DNA of 64,000 bases from Palsa-360 sp963719875 (GTDB lineage Bacteria > Acidobacteriota > Terriglobia > Acidiferrales > UBA7541): NCBI GenBank assembly GCA_963719875.1, contig CAVRDJ010000004.1, positions 1,674,001-1,738,000 of the forward strand, in the 5' to 3' direction. The position numbers were made by a program, and so were the translations under genes. The notes beneath the pieces are model-generated. The model was given only the letters and a program-made list of their open reading frames with translations, did no database searches and was not told the origin of the DNA. Shown here piece after piece: positions 36,833 to 45,024 of the stretch (its first letter is position 1; every line of letters begins with the position of its first letter).

Positions 36833-36927
36833 CGAGCCGCCAAATTCCCTCTTAAATTCTTCACTGTCGCTTTACGTATAGGAAACCAATCCGCGGTCAT
36901 AGATTGCAGACGCGTCACCAATCGAAG

Positions 36928-38598
36928 ATGATTCTGGGTCGAAGGGAGAGACGACCGTTGGCGCCGCTAAAAGATACCCTCTGGTATAAGGATGCAGTTA
37001 TCTATCAGCTTCACGTGCGCACGTTCTGCGATAGCAATGCGGACGGCGTCGGCGACTTCGCGGGGCTCACTCAGCGACTCGACTATCTGCAAGACCTCGG
37101 AATTACCGCCATCTGGCTCCTTCCTTTCTTCCCTTCCCCATTGCGGGACGACGGTTACGACATCGCGGATTACACTTCGGTTCATTCCAGCTATGGATCG
37201 CTTGAGGATTTCAAGGCATTTCTGCTGGCGGCTCATAATCGCGGGATGCGTATCATCATCGAAATGGTCCTGAATCATACTTCGGACCAACACCCTTGGT
37301 TTAAAGAAGCGCGAAGCTCACGCGAAAACCCCAAACGGGACTGGTACGTGTGGAGTCAGACGGACCTTCGCTATGAGGGTGTGGGAATCATTTTTGTAGA
37401 CACGGAGACTTCCAACTGGGCCTGGGATCCTATTTCGAAGTCCTATTACTGGCACCGATTTTTCAGCCATCAACCGGATTTGAATTTCGACAATCCGGCG
37501 GTTCTGGAAGCGCTGTGGGAAATTATGCGTTTTTGGCTGGATCTGGGCGTCGATGGGTTCCGTTTTGACGCGGTTCCGTATCTCGTGGAGCGCGAGGGAA
37601 CTCCCTGTGAAAATTTGCCTGAGACCCATGCGATCATCCGCGACCTTCGCAAACGCCTGGATCTGGCCTATCCCGGAAAGATGCTTCTCGCGGAGGCGAA
37701 TAACTGGCCGGTCAACGTTCGCGCCTATTTCGGAGATGGCGACGAATTCCACACGGCATTTCACTTCCCTCTCATGCCCAGAATGTTCATGTCCGTAAAG
37801 CTGGAAGATCGCAAGCCCATTATCGACATCTTTGAGCAGACGCCCGAAATACCCGACATCTGCCAATGGTGCATCTTCCTTCGCAATCATGATGAGCTCA
37901 CGCTGGAAATGGTGACGGATATCGAACGCGACTATATGTATGACGAGTACGCGACGGATAAGACCATGCGGATCAATCGAGGAATCCGGCGGCGCCTGGC
38001 TCCCATGATGGACAACGACAGACGGCGGATCGAACTGCTGAATGGATTATTAATGTCCATGCCGGGAACGCCTATCGTGTATTACGGAGACGAAATCGGC
38101 ATGGGGGACAATATTTACCTGGGCGACCGCAATGGGGTCCGCACCCCAATGCAATGGAATGGCGATGTCAATGCGGGATTCTCCACCGCGGATCCGGAAC
38201 GGTTGTATTCGCCCGTAATTTCCAACGCCGTCTATGGCTATCAAGCGATTAACGTCGAATCCCAAATCAGATCGGGACACTCGATCCTTCGTTGGATGAA
38301 GTCCTTAATTAAGTTGCGCAATTCATTCCAAGTATTTGGCCGCGGATCGATTCAATTTCTGAAACCCGCAAATCACCGGGTGCTTGCCTACGTCCGCCAA
38401 TTCGGCGAGCAGACAGTGCTCATTGTGAACAACCTTTCAAGTTCCGCGCAAGCTGTCGAGCTGGATGTGCGAGGCTTTAAGGGCTACATCCCTATCGAGA
38501 TGTTCGGGAGGAACCTATTTCCCCGATTTGGAGATACGCCTTACTTGCTTACATTGGGGCCTTACCAGTTTTATTGGTTTCGGCTTCGCCGGATTTGA
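36928..38598 (+). CDS. treS: Trehalose synthase (maltose alpha-D-glucosyltransferase), GH13
   Basis: 556 residues. GH13 regions: DYLQDLGITAIWLLPFFPSP, EMVLNHTSDQHPWF (region I), GVDGFRFDAVPYLVEREGTP (region II, nucleophile Asp), LLAEANNWPVNV (Glu region III) and CIFLRNHDELTLEMV (region IV). The opening TLWYKDAVIYQLHVRTFCDS and the WYVWSQT segment are characteristic of TreS, which interconverts maltose and trehalose. No C-terminal maltokinase domain is fused. The ATG at 36928 was chosen; a TTG at 36904 also opens the frame. It follows otsB by 95 bases in the same direction. Confidence 0.9.
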   Translation: MILGRRERRPLAPLKDTLWYKDAVIYQLHVRTFCDSNADGVGDFAGLTQRLDYLQDLGITAIWLLPFFPSPLRDDGYDIADYTSVHSSYGSLEDFKAFLLAAHNRGMRIIIEMVLNHTSDQHPWFKEARSSRENPKRDWYVWSQTDLRYEGVGIIFVDTETSNWAWDPISKSYYWHRFFSHQPDLNFDNPAVLEALWEIMRFWLDLGVDGFRFDAVPYLVEREGTPCENLPETHAIIRDLRKRLDLAYPGKMLLAEANNWPVNVRAYFGDGDEFHTAFHFPLMPRMFMSVKLEDRKPIIDIFEQTPEIPDICQWCIFLRNHDELTLEMVTDIERDYMYDEYATDKTMRINRGIRRRLAPMMDNDRRRIELLNGLLMSMPGTPIVYYGDEIGMGDNIYLGDRNGVRTPMQWNGDVNAGFSTADPERLYSPVISNAVYGYQAINVESQIRSGHSILRWMKSLIKLRNSFQVFGRGSIQFLKPANHRVLAYVRQFGEQTVLIVNNLSSSAQAVELDVRGFKGYIPIEMFGRNLFPRFGDTPYLLTLGPYQFYWFRLRRI

Positions 38599-38660
38599 TC
38601 GATCGACGAACCCCCGATCCTGTCGCTGGATCTGGCGGGTTACTATAGGTGAAAAGAGAG

Positions 38661-39956
38661 ATGGCAAGCGCCCTGGCCGAAGATACGATACTTGCGGACG
38701 ATCTAATTCGTCAGCTGATCAGCGTAGGTGAAGTGGATCTTCTTGTGGGGATCTCTTCGCATGACGATGCCATCGCAACCTGTCACGCGTTTCGCACCAT
38801 TGAACAAAGTTTTCAGCAGCATTTTACCAGGCAACGAGCCGTCATCGTCAACGTGTGCGGAGGAGACAACGACGGGTGTGATGCCACGAAGTCTGGGCTT
38901 GGAGGCTTCGAAGAAACGAATGGGCCCTCGGCAACGTCACTTCGCACGGTCCACCGAGTGACCGCGGATTTTGCTGTCCCGCCTTCTCCCGGATTGGCTC
39001 TGCGCACCGTTCTGACGGCCGCAGACTTGTTGCGTGCGCAAGCGTGTGCCATGGTTTCCCCCGGGACGGCCGATCTAACGCCGGACAGGATAGCCAAACT
39101 GCTGACCCCTGTACTCCGCGAAAATTTCGATTTTGTCGCGCCTCTTTACACACGCCACAAGTTTCAAGGATTGCTGGCACGAAATCTGCTCTATCCGATG
39201 AGCCGCGCGCTCTTCTGCTGCGGAATCCGCGAGCTCTATTCGGATGAATGGGGATTTTCCGGCCGCCTGGCCACAACTTGCCTCAATCAGGATGTGTGGC
39301 ATGAAGAGTCGATTCAAACAAGGCCGGAAGCATGGATGGCGATCTCCGCAATTTCTAATGATTTTCGCTGTTGCCAGGCGTTTCTCGGCCGGAAATTGCG
39401 ATCCGCGACAGGTCCCGGGCCGGATATTGTCGAAGTCTTTCGGGAAACCGTCGGAAATCTGTTCTGGTGCATGGAATCCCGGCAATCCATCTGGGTGGAT
39501 TGCAAGGGATCGGAATCCGTGCAGACGTTTGGGCCAGGGCAGGAGCTCACTTCGGAGCAGACCGACTTGGACCCGCACGGAATCTTTGAGATGTTCCGGA
39601 ACGGCGTCGCGGAATTGGGACCGATTTTGAGCTCGATTCTGGATCCCGAAACCTACGCTGAAATTAACGGCATTGTTGCGTCTGAGAAAAGCAGGTTCAG
39701 GTTTCCACCTGACCTCTGGGTTAGAACGGTTTATGACTTTGCCGCTTCCTACCACCATACCGTCATTAATCGGGATCATTTGGTCCAGGCCTTGGTGCCC
39801 CTATATCGAGGCATGACCTATTCCTTTCTCATGGAGCATTCTGACTCCTCCGCCACAGAAATGGAGGCGGTGAGTGAAAGTCTCTGCGCCGAGTTCGAGC
39901 GCCAGAAACCCTATCTGATGGAAAAGTGGAAGGGAAGGATTGAGGTGAAATCATGA
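38661..39956 (+). CDS. Glycosyltransferase, mannosylglycerate-synthase-like
   Basis: 431 residues. The first half resembles a GT-A nucleotide-sugar domain: LIRQLISVGEVDLLVGISSH, RAVIVNVCGGDNDGCDATKS, ACAMVSPGTADLTPDRIAKL. Then NFDFVAPLYTRHKFQGLLAR, YPMSRALFCCGIREL and GFSGRLATTCLNQDVWHEES follow the pattern of bacterial mannosyl/glucosylglycerate synthases (DxD-type retaining enzymes). The second half is helical (DPHGIFEMFRNGVAELGPIL). Location between trehalose genes and a mechanosensitive-channel-like gene fits compatible-solute synthesis, though the donor and acceptor are not proven. The start at 38661 has AAGAGAG just upstream; the GTG at 38649 is an alternative. Confidence 0.7.
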   Translation: MASALAEDTILADDLIRQLISVGEVDLLVGISSHDDAIATCHAFRTIEQSFQQHFTRQRAVIVNVCGGDNDGCDATKSGLGGFEETNGPSATSLRTVHRVTADFAVPPSPGLALRTVLTAADLLRAQACAMVSPGTADLTPDRIAKLLTPVLRENFDFVAPLYTRHKFQGLLARNLLYPMSRALFCCGIRELYSDEWGFSGRLATTCLNQDVWHEESIQTRPEAWMAISAISNDFRCCQAFLGRKLRSATGPGPDIVEVFRETVGNLFWCMESRQSIWVDCKGSESVQTFGPGQELTSEQTDLDPHGIFEMFRNGVAELGPILSSILDPETYAEINGIVASEKSRFRFPPDLWVRTVYDFAASYHHTVINRDHLVQALVPLYRGMTYSFLMEHSDSSATEMEAVSESLCAEFERQKPYLMEKWKGRIEVKS

Positions 39957-40654
39957 GACAAACGATACTGCAGGGCCTAGAGCAGGCCTACAGCAATTTA
40001 ATCCACATGATCGCTGACTTTCTTCCTCGCCTCTTGGTGATGCTGATTATCATTGCGATCGGGCTGCTCGTTGCATTCCTGCTCAAGTACATTTTGCGAA
40101 TTGTCCTGAACCTTACGAAACTCGATCAAGTTTCCGAGCAAGCGGGGGCTTCGGGCATTCTGCGGATCGCACATCTTCCGTCAATGACGGCGCTGATCAG
40201 CCGCTCCATCTTTTGGCTGACGTGGATTGGCTTCATTTTGCTCGGATTCAGCGTCCTCGGCGTTGCCAGTCTCCAGGGGCAGATTTCGCGGCTATTTCAG
40301 TTTCTGCCGGAAGTGTTCGTCGGAATCTTGATTTTGATCGTGGGATTGATGACGGCGAACTTCTTGTCCCGGGCGGCGCTTCTTGCCGCAGTCAATGCCG
40401 GGCTCCGTTCCGCAAGAATCCTGAGCTGGTCGATCCGTTTCCTGATCTGGATACTAACGATTTCGATGACTTTGGAGCAGCTCGGCGTGGCAAGGGAGAC
40501 TGTGATCTCGGCCTTTTCGATCATTTTTGGAGCCCTGATGTTCGGGTTGGCAATTGCCTTCGGGATGGGCGGCCAAGATCTGGCTCGGAAAGCATTGGAG
40601 AAATATTTAGGAAATACCCAGAAGGAAAAGGACAAAGAACCACAACCCCTGTAA
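39953..40654 (+). CDS. MscS/CmpX-like membrane protein (conserved TM-helix family)
   Basis: 233 residues, mostly hydrophobic: LPRLLVMLIIIAIGLLVAFL, SRSIFWLTWIGFILLGFSVL, FVGILILIVGLMTANFLSRA, ILSWSIRFLIWILTISMTLE and IIFGALMFGLAIAFGMGGQD. The Gly-rich last helix and GGQDLARKALEKYL end are those of CmpX/YggB-type conserved-TM-helix proteins related to mechanosensitive channels; the full MscS beta domain is absent. The start overlaps the stop of the glycosyltransferase (ATGA), so the pair is translated together. It could release osmolytes under hypo-osmotic shock (inference). Confidence 0.85.
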   Translation: MRQTILQGLEQAYSNLIHMIADFLPRLLVMLIIIAIGLLVAFLLKYILRIVLNLTKLDQVSEQAGASGILRIAHLPSMTALISRSIFWLTWIGFILLGFSVLGVASLQGQISRLFQFLPEVFVGILILIVGLMTANFLSRAALLAAVNAGLRSARILSWSIRFLIWILTISMTLEQLGVARETVISAFSIIFGALMFGLAIAFGMGGQDLARKALEKYLGNTQKEKDKEPQPL

Positions 40655-40843
40655 CTCCAGCATCTGAATAGTTTCCCAACCAACGATCAGAAAGCCCGCG
40701 CGGCATCAGACAGGCAAAAAAACTAGCCATCGGAATCCCCACATTCTCGATGAGGGCTGCTCTGGTCACAAATTTCTTGCGTCGAGGGTGGCAGGAGCAT
40801 TAGGATGCGCGAGCTGGGAATCTAAATCGGAAATTCCGGTTCA

Positions 40844-41848
40844 ATGCCTCCACGGATTAAGGCAACAGCGGTCGGCAGCTATCCCGTACCGTCTTGGATG
40901 GTCGGAAACACGTCGCGCCTCGTCCTCCGCGATGCCGTAATGACCGTCCTCAAAACTCAAGAACTTGCCGGGCTGGATCTCGTGACCGATGGGGAGCTCA
41001 TGCGATTCAACACGAGCCATCCGGAGACGAACGGGATGGTGGATTATTTCGCTTCGCAGATGGACGGCATTCGAAAGGAATTTACCCTTTCGGATTTCGA
41101 CCGGTTCCGAGCCGACCGCGCGCCCGGTTATCGGCTTCTCACGGCGGGTATGGCAGTCGGCAAAATCCAGGAGGGGACACTCAACCTCCCGAGTGATTAC
41201 GAGTTTGTGCGCGTTCTGACGAAGTCGCCGCTCAAATTCACTTGCACGGGCCCGCACATGCTGTCCAGAGTGCTCACCAATTGTTATTACAATGATGTAG
41301 CCGACCTGGCGATGGATTTGGCGAGGGTTCTTCGCCGCCAAATCGAGCTGATCGAGGCGGACGTGGTGCAGCTGGACGAGGCTTGCATCGTCGGCTTTCC
41401 CCAGGATGCCCCATGGGCGGCTGAGGCAATTAACCACGCGCTGGATGGCGTTCTGAATGAAAGGGCCGTCCACATTTGTTTTGGCAATTATGGCGGGCAG
41501 CCGATGTTGAAAGGATTCTGGCGGGATCTGATCCCCTTTCTAAACTCGCTGCGCGTGGACCATTTGGTGCTGGAGTTTGCCCGGCACGGTTACGGCGAAC
41601 TGGCTTTTTTTTCCGACCTCGATCCGAAGATCAGCCTGGGGATCGGCCTGGTGGACATCAAGGACAACGAGGTGGAAAGCCCCGAACTGATCGCGTCACG
41701 CATCGAGCATATTGTGAAAACGCTCGGGCCTGACCGGCTTCGCTACGTTCATCCGGATTGCGGGTTCTGGATGTTGCAGCGGAGCGTTACGGATCGCAAA
41801 ATGCGCGCGCTCGTGGAGGGAAGGGATTTGTTCGAAGGACGATTGTGA
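40844..41848 (+). CDS. Core MetE-like cobalamin-independent methyltransferase
   Basis: 334 residues, about half the length of full MetE and similar to archaeal-type core MetE. TAVGSYPVPSWM and LDLVTDGELMRFNT open the barrel. Zinc-site residues can be proposed: His and Cys of AVHICFGNYGG, Glu of HLVLEFARHG and Cys of RYVHPDCGFWML. QLDEACIVGFP resembles the substrate loop. Core MetE proteins transfer methyl groups to thiols such as homocysteine, from donors other than methyltetrahydrofolate-glutamate in some lineages. It is followed 37 bases later by a methyltransferase gene, hinting at a joint C1 reaction. Confidence 0.85.
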   Translation: MPPRIKATAVGSYPVPSWMVGNTSRLVLRDAVMTVLKTQELAGLDLVTDGELMRFNTSHPETNGMVDYFASQMDGIRKEFTLSDFDRFRADRAPGYRLLTAGMAVGKIQEGTLNLPSDYEFVRVLTKSPLKFTCTGPHMLSRVLTNCYYNDVADLAMDLARVLRRQIELIEADVVQLDEACIVGFPQDAPWAAEAINHALDGVLNERAVHICFGNYGGQPMLKGFWRDLIPFLNSLRVDHLVLEFARHGYGELAFFSDLDPKISLGIGLVDIKDNEVESPELIASRIEHIVKTLGPDRLRYVHPDCGFWMLQRSVTDRKMRALVEGRDLFEGRL

Positions 41849-41885
41849 CGGAGCTTTCGGCAAACGGGCGGACGCGGCTGCGCAT

Positions 41886-43538
41886 ATGGCTAACCTACCG
41901 CTGACGGATGACGACAAGGCCGGGGTTCGAGCGGATTTGTTCAATCACCTGGCTGGAATCGTAATCATTCCGACTTTTAAAGCTCTTCACAACCGCAGGG
42001 TCTTCAATTTGTTTGGTGCTTTGCCGGAACCTGTGGAACTCGATCAAATCGTGAATCGGACTCACGGCAACCGGGGTTACTTGCGAGTAGCATTCCGCCT
42101 CTTGGCTTCTTGTGGATGGATGGAGGAACGAACCGGCAGAAACGGCGGCAATGTAGCTTACTCGCTCACGGTCAAAGGCCGAATCGCGACGAGCATTGCC
42201 TCCACGCATTGCGGAGAAGTGATCTCCTTCCTCCCCAAGGCAATTTTCCTCGAGGACTTCTTGTTTGGGAAATCCGATGAGGCCATTCTTCCGTCCTTGA
42301 AAGCTCTCGTGGAAAAGGCCAAGGCCCATTGGGGTCTGACGGCTCAAGGAGATCCTTGGGAGGTGCAGGTCTGCCACCAGGTTCGCCAATATCTCGACGG
42401 GCTCCTCGTGGGGCCGGCCCTGGTGTCGTTGGCGCGAGGCGGAATCTTGGAAAGGCTCGCGCAAGGTCCGCAGCAGTTGGACACGCTTCCAGGCAATCAC
42501 GCAAGTCTTGGCTTGGTGTTTGACTTGCTGATCGCGCAGCGCTGGATGGTGCGGGAGCAGAATCGTGTTTGCCTTACGCCCTGTGGATTCTATGCGTCAC
42601 AGATCGCGACATCGTACGGTGTAACCGTCTCGTATCTTCCGCTCTTCAATGTTATCGATACGCTTCTTTTTGGGAACCCGCGCATCGCTCGAGTCGATGA
42701 GACCGGCTCCGAATTGCTCGTCAATCGGGGGATGAACGTTTGGGGGAGCGGTGGCGCTCACAATACATATTTTAAAAAAGTGGACGAAATTATCGTGGAG
42801 ATCTTTAACCGGCCGCTCGAACAGCAACCGGAAGGTATCTGCGATATGGGGTGTGGAGACGGCACTCTGCTCGAGCACCTGTATTGCGTGATCAAGTCCC
42901 GAACCCTGCGAGGTTCTGTCCTGGACAAACATCCTCTTCTAGTCGTTGGAGTGGACTTCAATAAAGTGGCCCGCCGGATTACCAAACAGAAGTTGCGAAA
43001 GGCCGGGATTCCAAACCATTTTGTCATTGCCGGAGATATCAATCGGCCGGCCCTCTTGGCCGGAGATCTCGAGGCGCTGGGACATGACGTGCACAACCTG
43101 CTACATGTGCGCTCATTTCTGGATCACAACCGGCCGTACTTGCCGCCGGCGAATTATGTCCGAGGAACGAGGACCGGAGAATCCAGCGGCGCATTTGCTC
43201 ATTTGGGAGAAGAGATTCCATGCGATGAACTGGAAGAGAATCTGGTTCGACACCTGCACCGCTGGGCGCCGTACGTTGGCAGGTTCGGCCTGCTCATCCT
43301 CGAACTCCATACCTTGCCACCGCAACTGACCGCCGCCAATTTGGCAAAGACTCCCGCAGTGGCCTACGACGGAACGCATGGATTTTCGGATCAGTATCTC
43401 GTGGAACTGCCGGTATTTTTGAAATGCGCCCGCGAAGCGGGATTGCAAATGGATCCGCGGTATCAATGCAGATTTCCCGCTTCGGATTTAGCCACGGTGA
43501 GCATCAATTTCTTTACTGCTGCGGCCCCATCGAATTGA
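41886..43538 (+). CDS. SAM-dependent methyltransferase, AprA-like
   Basis: 550 residues. The N-terminal half has winged-helix-like methyltransferase dimerisation features repeated twice: IIPTFKALHNRRVFNLFGAL then YLRVAFRLLASCGWMEE, and VSLARGGILERLAQGP then LVFDLLIAQRWMVREQ. The SAM motif I is ICDMGCGDGTLLEHLY, followed by LLVVGVDFNKVARRITKQKL and HFVIAGDINRPALLAGDLEA. NLLHVRSFLDHNRPYLPP and GLLILELHTLPP complete the fold. The architecture resembles the AprA-type methyltransferases of polyketide loading modules, but here it stands alone beside a core MetE-like gene. Substrate unknown. No ribosome site is obvious at 41886. Confidence 0.8.
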   Translation: MANLPLTDDDKAGVRADLFNHLAGIVIIPTFKALHNRRVFNLFGALPEPVELDQIVNRTHGNRGYLRVAFRLLASCGWMEERTGRNGGNVAYSLTVKGRIATSIASTHCGEVISFLPKAIFLEDFLFGKSDEAILPSLKALVEKAKAHWGLTAQGDPWEVQVCHQVRQYLDGLLVGPALVSLARGGILERLAQGPQQLDTLPGNHASLGLVFDLLIAQRWMVREQNRVCLTPCGFYASQIATSYGVTVSYLPLFNVIDTLLFGNPRIARVDETGSELLVNRGMNVWGSGGAHNTYFKKVDEIIVEIFNRPLEQQPEGICDMGCGDGTLLEHLYCVIKSRTLRGSVLDKHPLLVVGVDFNKVARRITKQKLRKAGIPNHFVIAGDINRPALLAGDLEALGHDVHNLLHVRSFLDHNRPYLPPANYVRGTRTGESSGAFAHLGEEIPCDELEENLVRHLHRWAPYVGRFGLLILELHTLPPQLTAANLAKTPAVAYDGTHGFSDQYLVELPVFLKCAREAGLQMDPRYQCRFPASDLATVSINFFTAAAPSN

Positions 43539-43778
43539 TTCGGTTCGTCCGAATTTCTCGCGAAGGATTCAGAAACTCGGAGCCGCCAAAGAACAAGCAC
43601 GCATTGTGTTCAGTGAGTTGCAGCGCCGGCGTAGCGCCCGGGGTCAAGAAACGAGGGTTCGGCCCGACAGTTATCGACATGAACACTACACCGCTGAAAG
43701 CATAAACGGCAGTAACGTCATTGGTCCGCTCCACGGGCCAATACAATTCATTCGCGTAGGCAGGTCGGACCGACTGTC

Positions 43779-44954
43779 TTAGGGCAACTCTTCGAAGACC
43801 ATGAGATGGGCTTCTTCCGTTATCCAATCGCGGACGCCATATTGAGTTGTGGGAATCAGCTGAACGAGGTGCTTCGGGACAGCCGCATAATATCGTTTCA
43901 GTTCCGGGATCCAGATCCCGGACTTGGCGATTGCACCGGTTGGCACTTTCCCGAGTAACTGGAAATGGTCCGGATCATCCTCATGAAACACGGCCAGCGT
44001 GCCAGTACTTCCTGAGAAGTAAACCCGTTTGGACGGCTCGTCATAAAAGATTTCGTCACCGCCGCCGGTGGCATCCAGTGTTTGAACCACCTTTCCTGTG
44101 TCCGTATTTATGATCACCAGCTTCCCGGGATCAACGTTGTGTCCCCCTCCTAACCGGCTGCCCATAAACAACCGATGATGAGCCGTGTCGAGACCTGCGA
44201 CGTGGGGCTGCGGGCCTCCGGCGGTGGACCACTCAGCCACAATCGCGCGCTTCGCAATGTCGACGACCTTGACGACGCTCTCACCGTTTACAACGTCTCC
44301 CATTCCCGCATATAGCCGATTCGCTGCAGGGTCCAGTACGATGCCCGCAGGTTCTTGGCCCTCCATCTTGATACTGCCGATCAGCTTGGCCGCCTTGGTG
44401 TCGACAATTTCGATGGAACCTTCCTTACTTCCTTCATCCCTGGTCCTGACGGCGACGTAATACAGACCTTTGGCGGCGTCGAAGGCCGCGTTATCTGGGT
44501 CCCTGCCTGGAGCGTTCTTTCCACCCGTTAGCGCGATCGTCTTGGAGATCTCAAACGTAGTTCCGTTCAGAGCCACAACCGTGTTGTCTCCGAGGTCCAC
44601 CCAGAGTTCGTTCGTAGCTGAATCAAAGAATGGTTTGCGAGGATTTCCGCCAACCTTAATCTCTTGGATCACCTTGCCAGCTTTCATATCCACGACGACA
44701 ACCTTTTTGTTGTTTTCCGCGGAAAGAAACAGGTGCTGGTTTTTCAAGTCATAGCTGAGGTGGTCCATGTAGCCTTCGGTCGGCAGCGGGATGGTTTCGA
44801 CCAGCCTCAGAAGACCTGACATGTGCACCATGGGCGCCTGGCGATTGACATACTCCTTCGACTGCTGCTGAGCCCTTATGTTCGAAACGAAGACCACGCA
44901 GAAAGTCAAGGCGACTGCCGCATAAATTCTAATTTCCCCGCTATTCAATCGCAT
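43779..44954 (-). CDS. Exported YVTN beta-propeller protein
   Basis: 391 residues. Signal peptide IYAAVALTFCVVFVSNIRAQ. Blade motifs include GYMDHLSYDLKNQHLFLSAE, NKKVVVVDMKAGKVIQEIKV, IEIVDTKAAKLIGSI, HVAGLDTAHHRLFMGSRLGG and DHFQLLGKVPTGAIAKSGIW, then LKRYYAAVPKH near the end. The (D)DHF/YxLxGxVPT and RYYxAVP C-terminal blocks recur in the other propellers of this region. The start at 44954 has AAAGGAG 7-8 bases upstream. It lies 70 bases downstream of a TonB-dependent receptor and is probably in its operon. Confidence 0.88.
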   Translation of the reverse strand: MRLNSGEIRIYAAVALTFCVVFVSNIRAQQQSKEYVNRQAPMVHMSGLLRLVETIPLPTEGYMDHLSYDLKNQHLFLSAENNKKVVVVDMKAGKVIQEIKVGGNPRKPFFDSATNELWVDLGDNTVVALNGTTFEISKTIALTGGKNAPGRDPDNAAFDAAKGLYYVAVRTRDEGSKEGSIEIVDTKAAKLIGSIKMEGQEPAGIVLDPAANRLYAGMGDVVNGESVVKVVDIAKRAIVAEWSTAGGPQPHVAGLDTAHHRLFMGSRLGGGHNVDPGKLVIINTDTGKVVQTLDATGGGDEIFYDEPSKRVYFSGSTGTLAVFHEDDPDHFQLLGKVPTGAIAKSGIWIPELKRYYAAVPKHLVQLIPTTQYGVRDWITEEAHLMVFEELP

Positions 44955-45024
44955 TGACTTTCTCCTTTTTTGAAATGCAAGTTGCTCCGGCTTGACGCGC
45001 ACCGGCAGAACCATAGGGTTATAA

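Noticed and set aside
43513..43827. Minus-strand frame containing VTAVYAFSGVVFMSITVG
   Set aside because: It overlaps the ends of two well-supported genes and has no family match or ribosome site.
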